Below are positions 1 to 5,072 of a stretch of DNA of 5,072 nt, piece after piece. The number at the start of each line of letters is the position of its first letter. Positions within the stretch are counted from its first letter, which is position 1. The DNA is from an uncultured Actinomycetes bacterium (GTDB lineage Bacteria; Actinomycetota; Actinomycetes; Nanopelagicales; Nanopelagicaceae). Below the pieces are notes generated by a model that saw only the letters and a list, made by a program, of their open reading frames with translations, was not told where the DNA came from and searched no databases. A program made the translations under genes and the position numbers. Location: contig CAIUHB010000203.1 in NCBI GenBank assembly GCA_903898855.1, positions 1-5,072 of the forward strand, written 5' to 3'.

Positions 1-71
1 CCTGTAGCTCAGTCGGATAGAGCACCCGCCTTCTAAGCGGGTTGTCGCAGGTTCGATTCCTGCCAGGCGCG
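1..71 (+). tRNA. tRNA-Arg (anticodon UCU), 5' end cut by the window edge
   Basis: The cloverleaf can be folded by hand. The D stem is GCTC (7-10) with GAGC (20-23). The anticodon stem is 25-29 with 37-41, and its loop CTTCTAA places anticodon TCT at 32-34, which reads AGA and related arginine codons. The T arm GCAGG/CCTGC (47-51 with 59-63) encloses TTCGATT. The 3' acceptor strand CAGGCGC (64-70) needs GCGCCTG on the 5' side, but the window starts at CCTG, so three bases lie upstream. The discriminator is G71. The next bases are CAT, so CCA is not encoded and must be added after transcription. The gene converges on pstS, with a terminator hairpin between them. Its promoter is outside the window. 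Confidence 0.95.
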
Positions 72-120
72 CATTGCCTCAACGTCCGAAGTCTCCAACA
101 GAAGATTCAAAGAGAAAAGC

Positions 121-158
121 AAAAGACCCGGTCTCTCCCTCAAGAGACCGGGTCTTTT
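121..158. terminator. Bidirectional intrinsic terminator between tRNA-Arg and pstS
   Basis: Bases 121-136 and 143-158 are perfect reverse complements, giving a 16-bp stem with a 6-nt loop (CCCTCA, 137-142). The stem is GC-rich in the middle (GACCCGGTCTC) and A/T at its base. Each strand therefore ends in TCTTTT followed by more T-rich sequence: TTTTATTA on plus, TTTTGCTTTT on minus. It lies 49 bp after the tRNA and 17 bp after the pstS stop codon, so it can end transcription from both convergent genes. Nothing else is recognisable in 72-175. Confidence 0.93.
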
Positions 159-175
159 ATTACTTATTAAGGAGA

Positions 176-1315
176 TTAGGCCTTAAGTGAAGCGAGCAAC
201 TTGTTATCAAGATCCAAGAGTGAACCTGTGATTGTTGCGTAACCAAGTGCAGGTGCGCTGGTTGGGCAAGCTGAAGACAAGACGTACTGCAAGAAGCTCT
301 TAGCGGCCTTTGCATTGTCGCCTGTTGCAGCGGTGTCAACGAGTGCGTATGAAACGATTCCGAGTACGTATGCACCAGGGGTCTTTGTGTTGTAGTTGAA
401 GGTCAACTTGCCATCAGCTGTTGCTGTTGCTGAACCCAAGAATGCTGAGGTTGAAGCAGCATCTGGAGTAGCGAAGTCGCCGTTTGCGTTACCGATAAGT
501 GCGTTACGAAGTGCACCGGTTGCGTATGACGATTCGAAGTATCCGATTGAGTATGGGGTCTTTGACATTGTTGCAGCAACACCAGCAGAGCCGGTTGCGG
601 TCTGAATACGACCGAGGTTTGCTGCATCATTGACGTTTCCTGGGAAATCGTTAATGAATGTCTTGTCATTTGGCTTTGACCACACGGTTGGGAACTGAGC
701 GTTGAACAACTTGATGAAGTTCGCTGTTGTGCCTGAAGAATCCGCGCGAGCAACGATGCGGATAGCTTGGTTAGGCAATGTGTAGTAACGCTTTACAGAA
801 ACAGTGTTAAGAACAACAGGCTTACCTGATGCATCCTTAATTGGGTTGCCAGCGTTGTCCTTCTTGAAGATGACCTTGGTGGTCGCGCCGTTGTTGTCAG
901 CAACAATCTCTGGATCGTTCCACTTGGTGACCTTGCCAGCGAAGATGTCTGAAAGAGTCTTCTGTGACAAGTAAAGATCGTTCTTGCCTGGAAGGTTGTA
1001 ACCAACAGCGATTGGAGCTGCGACTACTGGGATATGAATAACAGTTGCCTTGGTTGAGGTGTAAGCAGAGTCAGAGAAGTTGAAATCGCCGATTCCGTTG
1101 TTCTCGTTTGTCTGGCCGGTACCTGAAGAGGAAGTTGTGTATGTGAGGGTGTTGCCGGTTGATGTCTGCCATGCAACCTTGCAAGCGTTAAGAAGTGGTG
1201 CTGCGAATGATGATCCGCCAGCGGTGATTGAAACAGCAGCGACTGCAGAGTTTGCAGCCAAGGCTGAAACTGCAACAACTGCTGCAGCAACCTTCAGTGA
1301 ACGTGAAACCTTCAT
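176..1315 (-). CDS. pstS: Phosphate ABC transporter, substrate-binding protein PstS
   Basis: PstS captures inorganic phosphate outside the membrane and delivers it to the PstC/PstA channel. The 379-residue product has an N-terminal signal peptide: basic Lys2-Lys8, a hydrophobic run of about residues 9-20, and probable cleavage near AVA-A at 26-27. Family motifs follow in order: AGGSSFAAP (32-40), SSGTGQ (63-68), FNFSDSA (78-84), the phosphate-contact stretch ARADSSGTTANF (189-200), GSAGVAATM (242-250) and SIGYFESSYA (256-265). There is no lipobox cysteine. The only cysteines, 44 and 350, could form a disulfide. Residues about 147-175 look like a hydrophilic insertion relative to E. coli PstS. 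The ATG at 1315 is preceded by GAAAGGGAG, an SD-like sequence with AAAGG 6 nt from the start, and begins directly at the signal peptide. The gene lies last in the cluster, 124 bp after pstB, with its own likely PHO box. Confidence 0.95.
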   Translation of the reverse strand: MKVSRSLKVAAAVVAVSALAANSAVAAVSITAGGSSFAAPLLNACKVAWQTSTGNTLTYTTSSSGTGQTNENNGIGDFNFSDSAYTSTKATVIHIPVVAAPIAVGYNLPGKNDLYLSQKTLSDIFAGKVTKWNDPEIVADNNGATTKVIFKKDNAGNPIKDASGKPVVLNTVSVKRYYTLPNQAIRIVARADSSGTTANFIKLFNAQFPTVWSKPNDKTFINDFPGNVNDAANLGRIQTATGSAGVAATMSKTPYSIGYFESSYATGALRNALIGNANGDFATPDAASTSAFLGSATATADGKLTFNYNTKTPGAYVLGIVSYALVDTAATGDNAKAAKSFLQYVLSSACPTSAPALGYATITGSLLDLDNKLLASLKA

Positions 1316-1332
1316 GGACTCCCTTTCGGTGG

Positions 1333-1351
1333 TGAGTTACTTACTAACTCA
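1333..1351. repeat. Inverted repeat in the pstS leader
   Basis: TGAGTTA (1333-1339) and TAACTCA (1345-1351) are a perfect 7-bp inverted repeat around CTTAC. It lies 17 bp upstream of the pstS ATG, between the possible promoter and the ribosome binding site. As RNA it could form a short, rather AT-rich hairpin that leaves the SD sequence free. As DNA it could be an operator half-site pair. There is no U-tract after it on the minus strand, so it is not a terminator. Its function is unknown. Confidence 0.5.
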
Positions 1352-1363
1352 TCTTGTGGGAGA

Positions 1364-1369
1364 AACTTA
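1364..1369 (-). promoter_or_regulatory. Possible -10 element for pstS
   Basis: The minus strand reads TAAGTT here, which fits TANNNT. A start point near 1357 would give a leader of about 40 nt containing the inverted repeat at 1333-1351. The base 17 bp further upstream does not look like a -35 box, and the nearest PHO unit is about 31 bp away, which is long. TTCTTA (1378-1383) stands 17 bp from the PHO unit at 1401-1407, but is a poor -10 match. The existence of a pstS promoter is inferred mainly from the PHO box, so the exact element is uncertain. Confidence 0.3.
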
Positions 1370-1383
1370 TGGAGAAATAAGAA

Positions 1384-1413
1384 ACTGCCGCCCACCAGAC
1401 GGTGAACGGCAGT
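1384..1413 (-). terminator. Probable intrinsic terminator or attenuator after pstB
   Basis: Read on the minus strand, ACTGCCG TT CACC, loop GTCT, then GGTG GG CGGCAGT forms a 13-bp stem in RNA. Eleven pairs are Watson-Crick and two are adjacent U-G wobbles where TT faces GG. The last T of the stem and the bases after it give TTTCTTATTT, which is U-rich but interrupted. It lies 26 bp after the pstB stop codon, so it could stop or reduce pstCAB readthrough into pstS. The interrupted U-tract suggests partial rather than complete termination. Alternatively it is an RNA-stabilising hairpin protecting the pstCAB message. Confidence 0.7.
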
Positions 1414-1440
1414 CGATGCCAAAGTGAACAGCAGGTGAAT
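1401..1440 (-). promoter_or_regulatory. PHO box (PhoP operator) upstream of pstS
   Basis: On the minus strand, heptamers in strict 11-bp register read ATTCACC (1434-1440), GTTCACT (1423-1429), CATCGAC (1412-1418, degenerate) and GTTCACC (1401-1407). Three of four match GTTCACC at six or seven positions. Streptomyces PhoP boxes are known to be direct repeats of an 11-nt unit with a conserved GTTCACC part, so this is a strong match by sequence, spacing and neighbouring gene. The first unit overlaps the pstB stop codon by one base, and the last lies inside the terminator stem. Assignment to PhoP is inferred, since no regulator gene is in the window. Confidence 0.8.
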
Positions 1441-2282
1441 CAGCCAAAGCGTCCGGTGACGTAATTTTCGGTCCGCTTGTCCTTTGGGCGAGAGAAGATT
1501 TCATTGGTTGGTCCGACTTCGATCATCTGACCAGGGCCACCTTCGGATAAGAAGAAGGCGGTGTAATCAGAGACGCGCGCAGCCTGTTGCATGTTGTGAG
1601 TAACGATCACGATGGTGACGGATGATGAGAGCTGCGAGATTGTCTCTTCAATTTTCAGAGTTGAACCTGGGTCAAGTGCCGAACAAGGCTCATCCATCAG
1701 CAAGACTTGTGGGCGTACTGCGAGCGAACGCGCGATACACAAACGCTGTTGTTGTCCGCCCGAGAGCGCTCCACCATGGGTGTTGAGACGATCCTTGACT
1801 TCAGACCAGAGACCAGCGCGCTCGAGACATTCTTCGAGCAGGTCATCTTTATTCTCAGTCTTGAGCTGAGCTAACTTCAAACCAGCCAAAACGTTTTCCG
1901 CGATCGTCATTGAAGGGAATGGGTTTGGCTTCTGGAAGACCATGCCGACCTTTAAACGAATTTTGGTGACGTCAACGCCAGGCGCGTAGACATCTTCGCC
2001 GTTAAGCAATACTTCGCCGGCCATTGCTGCGCCAGGAATAAATTCGTGCATACGGTTCAAGGTGCGGATGAAAGTTGATTTACCGCAACCGGATGGACCG
2101 ATGAGAGCAGTGACAGTGCCAGGCCAGAAATCGAGTGAGACGTTAGCGAGTGCGTGCTTCTCGCCGAACCATGCATGCACACCACGTGCCTCAAGTCCGA
2201 CACCCATCGCATTGTTGCCTGGTGCCTTTGGCGCGTGGCCAGTGGCAATCTGTGACAACGATGAAGTTGCTGTCTCGTTCAT
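1440..2282 (-). CDS. pstB: Phosphate ABC transporter, ATP-binding protein PstB
   Basis: PstB is the cytoplasmic ATPase that drives phosphate import through PstC/PstA. Numbered from the ATG at 2282 (280 aa), the ABC motifs are intact. They are Walker [10 protein letters not shown] (62-70), Q-loop Q117 in VFQKPNPFP, signature LSGGQQQR (173-180), Walker B VLLMDEP with D197 and catalytic E198, D-loop SALD (201-204), and the H-loop His229. An upstream in-frame ATG at 2333 would add 17 residues rich in N, E, G and Q, but has only a distant AAAGG, 13 nt away. The ATG at 2282 has GAGGGAG 5 nt before it and brings the length nearer the usual 250-260 residues, so I prefer it. About 25 polar residues still precede the ABC domain. 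The gene starts 53 bp after pstA (2 bp if the longer form is used), in the same transcript. Confidence 0.95.
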   Translation of the reverse strand: MNETATSSLSQIATGHAPKAPGNNAMGVGLEARGVHAWFGEKHALANVSLDFWPGTVTALIGPSGCGKSTFIRTLNRMHEFIPGAAMAGEVLLNGEDVYAPGVDVTKIRLKVGMVFQKPNPFPSMTIAENVLAGLKLAQLKTENKDDLLEECLERAGLWSEVKDRLNTHGGALSGGQQQRLCIARSLAVRPQVLLMDEPCSALDPGSTLKIEETISQLSSSVTIVIVTHNMQQAARVSDYTAFFLSEGGPGQMIEVGPTNEIFSRPKDKRTENYVTGRFG

Positions 2283-2287
2283 ATCTT

Positions 2288-2294
2288 CTCCCTC
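2288..2294 (-). promoter_or_regulatory. Ribosome binding site that decides the pstB start
   Basis: The minus strand reads GAGGGAG, then AAGAT, then ATG at 2282. It contains GGAG at 5-nt spacing, one of the clearest SD sequences in the window. It lies inside the longer reading frame that begins at 2333, which argues that the longer N-terminus is not made, or not the main product. Confidence 0.65.
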
Positions 2295-2335
2295 ATTCTG
2301 TCCTTCTGAATTCTGTGAGTTGTCGCCGATCATGC

Positions 2336-3403
2336 TTACTTACCGACCTTTCGATTGCCGAGGTAACGCGCTAGACCGAACAAAACAAGTACAAGAACGA
2401 GGAGCACCAAAATGCCGGCCCATGCACGTGTCACAGATTCTGGAGTGCCTTGAGTAAAGCCCTTCCAGATGTAATACGGCAACGAGCCCATCGGGCCGTG
2501 GAACATATTGGCGTTCTTAGTATCGCCGCCACCAGTGAGCAAAACAAGAGGTGCGGTCTCGCCCGCGATACGAGCAACACCCAAAATCATTGCGGTGATT
2601 AAGCCACTACGCGCGGCTGGAACAACAACCATCATGACGGTGCGCCATTGGGTGCCGCCCAAGGCAACGCCTGCTTCGCGGAGATCGGATGGGATGAGCA
2701 AGAGAACTTCTTCTGAGGTGCGCGCAACGGTTGGAATCATCAAGATCGCCAGTGCCAACGAACCTTCAACGCCGTTGTACTGCTTGGTCATCGGATAGAC
2801 AATTGCCGCCAATATAAACAAGCCAGCGACAATCGATGGAACGCCCGACATCGCTTGGACCAAGAATTTAATGGGGCGCGAAAAGCGACCTTTGATTTCG
2901 GTCAGATAAATCGCGGTCAAGATTCCAATCGGAACCGATAAGACCATCGCGAATACAACAAGAAGTGCGGTGCCCAAGATCGCGTGCAAAAGACCACCAT
3001 GCGCAATTCGGTCGGTATATGTCGCTGAGTGCATGTCTGTGGTGAACAAAGTCCAGTGCAATCCGCGGTGACCACGAATCCAAACCGTGCCCAAGATCGA
3101 GATGATTGGCATGACGGCGACAACAATTGCCGCGGTAACAAAGCCACGGAAAATGCTGTCTTTTGCCGCGGCGCTGCCCCGCTTAACAAAGTTAAAGATG
3201 AAGTCGATGACAATGAATGCAAGAAAGAAGATTGCTACGTAAGCGAGCTTGCCCTTAAGTGGAGTAACCGCAACCAATACGAAGGAAGCGAGCGCAGCAC
3301 CGAGAAAGACCAGCGCGGTTTCGATGCGATCTTTAGGTGATGCCGCCCAAGGCTTCTGCGGCTTCGGTGTCGTGTTCACAGGAACAATCAGGTCGTTAGC
3401 CAT
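2336..3403 (-). CDS. pstA: Phosphate ABC transporter, permease PstA
   Basis: PstA is one of the two membrane subunits that form the phosphate channel. The 355-residue product has hydrophobic segments near 29-47, 54-73, 88-108, 140-165, 183-203, 214-232, 264-288 and 327-347. The last six form the usual permease core, and the first two are an N-terminal addition. The cytoplasmic coupling (EAA) loop is seen as [13 protein letters not shown] (242-254) ending in VVP (260-262). The adjoining [12 protein letters not shown] (275-286) and [11 protein letters not shown] (185-195) are typical of PstA. Its ATG shares one base with the pstC stop codon (TAATG), and AGAAGGG lies 6 nt before the start, inside the end of pstC. 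This points to translational coupling and equal amounts of the two permeases. The gene ends in TAA 2 bp before the upstream pstB ATG. Confidence 0.95.
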   Translation of the reverse strand: MANDLIVPVNTTPKPQKPWAASPKDRIETALVFLGAALASFVLVAVTPLKGKLAYVAIFFLAFIVIDFIFNFVKRGSAAAKDSIFRGFVTAAIVVAVMPIISILGTVWIRGHRGLHWTLFTTDMHSATYTDRIAHGGLLHAILGTALLVVFAMVLSVPIGILTAIYLTEIKGRFSRPIKFLVQAMSGVPSIVAGLFILAAIVYPMTKQYNGVEGSLALAILMIPTVARTSEEVLLLIPSDLREAGVALGGTQWRTVMMVVVPAARSGLITAMILGVARIAGETAPLVLLTGGGDTKNANMFHGPMGSLPYYIWKGFTQGTPESVTRAWAGILVLLVLVLVLFGLARYLGNRKVGK

Positions 3404-4416
3404 TAGCGACCCTTCTTCGAGCGCGAGACGATGACGGTCGCCAGCGAGTTAACGAGCAAGGTCACAAGGAAGAGCACCAGACCGGCAGCCATGAGCGCCT
3501 TCACTTCTTCTGGGCTGGCTTCGCCAAACTTCGCAAGAATCATTGATGCAACATTGCCACCTGCGCTGATGAGCACGTGGAAGTTGACCTTATAGACGAT
3601 ATTCAAAACGGTATAGACCGCAACGGTTTCACCCATCGCGCGACCAAGACCCAGCATCGCGCCGCCGACGATTCCGGAGCGCGCATAAGGAAATGCGACC
3701 GCGCGAATCATTGCCCAACGAGTAGCGCCCAATGCATATGCGGCTTGGATGCGATCGAGTGGAGTCTGCGAAAAGATTTCACGTGAGATGGATGTGACAA
3801 TCGGAATAATCATGATTGCTAGAACGAGGCCGGCAATAAAAGGCGAGCGCGAGAAGTACGGCACTTCCATTTTAAAGAACGGGATGAAGCCTAGATACTT
3901 ATGGAGAAGTTTCGCCCAGTATTCGGCGCTGCCTTCAAGAACGAAGAATCCCCAAAGACCAAAGAGGATTGATGGGAATGCCGCCATCAAGTCGATCATG
4001 GTGACCATGATTTTCTTGATGGAGTTTGGTGCATAGAAGGTTAAGTAGATTGCGGCTCCGACCGAAAGCGGAACGCCGACTACGATTGCGATTGTTGCGA
4101 CAACCAAAGTACCGACAAGCATTGCGGCGATACCAAAGTGCGATGCCTTGAGATCAATGTTGCCGGCATCGTTTTGCACTGCTTGCCAATCGCTGCCCGT
4201 GAGAAAGTGGAAACCTTGCGACTTCAGAGTTGCGTATCCCTCGAACAACAAGAAGCCAAGGATTAATCCGAGAATTAATAGTGATGAAAGTCCGCCACCG
4301 GTTACGACGCCACGAAAGATTTTGTCAGAGAGACGCGGCTTGGTTGTAATCTCGCGCTTCGCCGGGGTCGCTCCGTTATACGCGCCTGGCTTGGGCTCAA
4401 TGAGGGTTGAGGACAT
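3403..4416 (-). CDS. pstC: Phosphate ABC transporter, permease PstC
   Basis: PstC pairs with PstA to form the phosphate channel. The 337-residue product has a polar, Lys/Arg-containing cytoplasmic N-terminus (1-35). Hydrophobic segments follow near 42-60, 94-118, 140-160, 192-212, 245-270 and 306-330. The EAA coupling loop reads IQAAYALGATRWAMIR (223-238) and ends in AFP (241-243). GLGRAMGETVAV (256-267) and MAAFPSILFGLWG (144-156) are strong PstC signatures. It is the first gene of the cluster, transcribed from a PHO-box promoter in the spacer shared with orn. No strong SD is seen: GGGGG lies about 13 nt before the ATG. The next in-frame ATG (Met98) would remove the first membrane segment, so the start at 4416 is kept. 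Confidence 0.95.
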   Translation of the reverse strand: MSSTLIEPKPGAYNGATPAKREITTKPRLSDKIFRGVVTGGGLSSLLILGLILGFLLFEGYATLKSQGFHFLTGSDWQAVQNDAGNIDLKASHFGIAAMLVGTLVVATIAIVVGVPLSVGAAIYLTFYAPNSIKKIMVTMIDLMAAFPSILFGLWGFFVLEGSAEYWAKLLHKYLGFIPFFKMEVPYFSRSPFIAGLVLAIMIIPIVTSISREIFSQTPLDRIQAAYALGATRWAMIRAVAFPYARSGIVGGAMLGLGRAMGETVAVYTVLNIVYKVNFHVLISAGGNVASMILAKFGEASPEEVKALMAAGLVLFLVTLLVNSLATVIVSRSKKGR

Positions 4417-4448
4417 GGGGTGAAGTTTTCCCCCGACCCGAGTCTTTT

Positions 4449-4477
4449 ACCTTATTAAAAGGTTACGAGAAGGTGAA
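4449..4477 (-). promoter_or_regulatory. Promoter of the pstCAB operon
   Basis: On the minus strand, TAAGGT (4449-4454) fits the TANNNT -10 element. Exactly 17 bp upstream is TTCACC (4472-4477), a 4/6 match to TTGACA that is also the core of the middle PHO-box unit. A transcription start near 4442 would give a leader of about 26 nt before pstC. A weak -35 overlapped by an activator site is what an activator-dependent promoter should look like. The positions are read from sequence only. Confidence 0.6.
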
Positions 4478-4489
4478 CGAGCGGTGAAA
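4461..4489 (-). promoter_or_regulatory. PHO box (PhoP operator) upstream of pstC
   Basis: On the minus strand, TTTCACC (4483-4489), GTTCACC (4472-4478) and CGTAACC (4461-4467) stand at exactly 11-bp intervals. The first two match the Streptomyces PHO heptamer GTTCACC at six and seven positions, and the third is degenerate. The middle unit covers the inferred -35 box. PhoP-type regulators bind such tandem repeats head to tail, so activation of pstCAB on phosphate starvation is the likely effect. The box also lies 43-71 bp upstream of the orn start and could influence that gene too. Confidence 0.75.
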
Positions 4490-4519
4490 TCACGCGGAGC
4501 GAGCGCCCCTGCGGTCAGT

Positions 4520-4532
4520 TACCCTTCGTGTA
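4520..4532 (+). promoter_or_regulatory. Possible orn promoter giving a leaderless transcript
   Basis: TACCCT (4520-4525) fits the TANNNT -10 element and is followed by six bases and then the A of the orn ATG at 4532. Transcription would start on the first base of the start codon. The absence of an SD sequence just before this ATG supports the idea, and leaderless genes are common in actinobacteria. No convincing -35 is visible. Confidence 0.4.
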
Positions 4533-5072
4533 TGGCAGCTGACTCCCCCAACTTGATTTGGGTTGATTGCGAGATGACCGGTCTCGACCTTAATAAAGAT
4601 GTATTGGTAGAGATTGCGGTTCTGGTCACCGACTCCCAGCTCAATGTCTTGGGCGAGGGCGTGGACTTAGTGATCCGTGCAAGCGCCGAGCAGCTTGCTG
4701 GCATGAACGACTTCGTCCGCGAGATGCATACGGCATCTGGACTCATCACCGAGATTCCTAACGGCGTGGAGCTCGAAGCGGCCGAGGCCCAGATTCTGGA
4801 ATACGTCACCAAGTACGCCCCGGGCGCAGGCAAGTCTCCGTTGGCTGGCAATTCGGTTTATGTTGACCGTGGATTTATCGCGCGCGACCTGCCGGCATTC
4901 AACGAGTACCTGCATTACCGAACCGTGGATGTCTCCTCCATCAAGGAGCTAGCCCGCCGCTGGTACACCAAGGTCTATTTCAGCGCCCCCAAGAAGACCG
5001 GCAACCACCGCGCGCTGGGCGATATCCGCGATTCCATCGACGAGCTGGATTATTACCGCTCAAGTATCTTCA
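4532..5072 (+). CDS. orn: Oligoribonuclease Orn, 3' end beyond the window
   Basis: Orn is a cytoplasmic 3'-5' exoribonuclease of the DEDDh family that degrades very short RNAs, including the pGpG product of c-di-GMP breakdown. The frame is open for 180 codons to the window edge, with no stop. E. coli Orn has 181 residues, so only a short C-terminal tail should be missing. All five DEDDh residues are present: D12 and E14 in WVDCEMTGLD, D112 in NSVYVDRGF, then H159 and D164 in GNHRALGDIRDS. Other family blocks are HTASGL (66-71), AGKSPLAGN (99-107) and DVSSIKELARRW (133-144). The ATG at 4532 matches where the family begins. An in-frame GTG at 4484 would add 16 unconserved residues. The gene is divergent from pstC and shares its spacer. 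Confidence 0.95.
   Translation, partial: MAADSPNLIWVDCEMTGLDLNKDVLVEIAVLVTDSQLNVLGEGVDLVIRASAEQLAGMNDFVREMHTASGLITEIPNGVELEAAEAQILEYVTKYAPGAGKSPLAGNSVYVDRGFIARDLPAFNEYLHYRTVDVSSIKELARRWYTKVYFSAPKKTGNHRALGDIRDSIDELDYYRSSIF

Noticed and set aside
1..175. tRNA 3' end as an attachment site for an integrated element
   Set aside because: I found no second copy of the tRNA 3' end and no integrase in the window. The neighbours are core genes.
1080..1427. Open plus-strand frame of 115 codons across the pstS start and the pstB-pstS gap
   Set aside because: It is antisense to the PstS signal peptide and mature N-terminus and resembles no known family. It also runs through the hairpin and most of the PHO repeats.
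2283..2333. 17-residue N-terminal extension of PstB starting at 2333
   Set aside because: The SD-like sequence is too far from this ATG, while a strong SD sits before the ATG at 2282. It remains possible as a minor product.
2062..2457. Open plus-strand frame of 131 codons opposite pstB and the end of pstA
   Set aside because: It is antisense to two clearly recognised genes, including the Walker A region, and its product resembles no known family.
4419..4425. Lone GGTGAAG (CTTCACC on minus) just before the pstC ATG
   Set aside because: It matches the PHO heptamer at six of seven positions but is single and out of the 11-bp register, so it is probably chance.
4484..4531. Upstream GTG start for orn, with GAGAAGG 10 nt before it
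   Set aside because: The added 16 residues precede the point where Orn proteins begin and lie over the PHO box. The ATG at 4532 with a fitting -10 element is the simpler reading.

Overview
The window reads as ordinary chromosome from a low-to-mid GC actinobacterium. The evidence is roughly 50-55% GC in the stretches I counted, an oligoribonuclease (Orn) gene, actinobacterial-type PstA/PstC proteins with long N-termini, and Streptomyces-like PHO boxes built on GTTCACC. A free-living aquatic lineage such as the Nanopelagicales (acI) would fit, but this is a guess from style and not a demonstrated assignment.

Layout, left to right. A plus-strand tRNA-Arg(UCU), missing its first three bases at the window edge, is followed by a perfect 16-bp hairpin that can terminate transcription from both sides. 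Then come four minus-strand genes, transcribed right to left in the order pstC, pstA, pstB, pstS, which together encode a complete high-affinity phosphate ABC importer. A 115-bp divergent spacer separates pstC from a plus-strand orn gene that runs off the right edge about where its C-terminus should be.

How the parts work together. PstS binds phosphate outside the membrane, PstC and PstA form the channel, and PstB hydrolyses ATP. pstC and pstA are translationally coupled (TAATG) and pstB follows closely. pstS is set apart by 124 bp and is last, whereas it is usually first. Both the pstC promoter and the pstB-pstS gap carry direct repeats of GTTCACC-like heptamers at exact 11-bp spacing, facing the gene downstream. 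This is the known architecture of a PhoP operator and suggests two separately phosphate-controlled units. In the pstB-pstS gap one repeat unit lies inside the stem of a probable intrinsic terminator, so the same bases may act as a DNA operator and as an RNA terminator.

No mobile element, CRISPR array or unfamiliar gene is visible. The interest lies in the regulatory layout and the binding protein, not in a new system.
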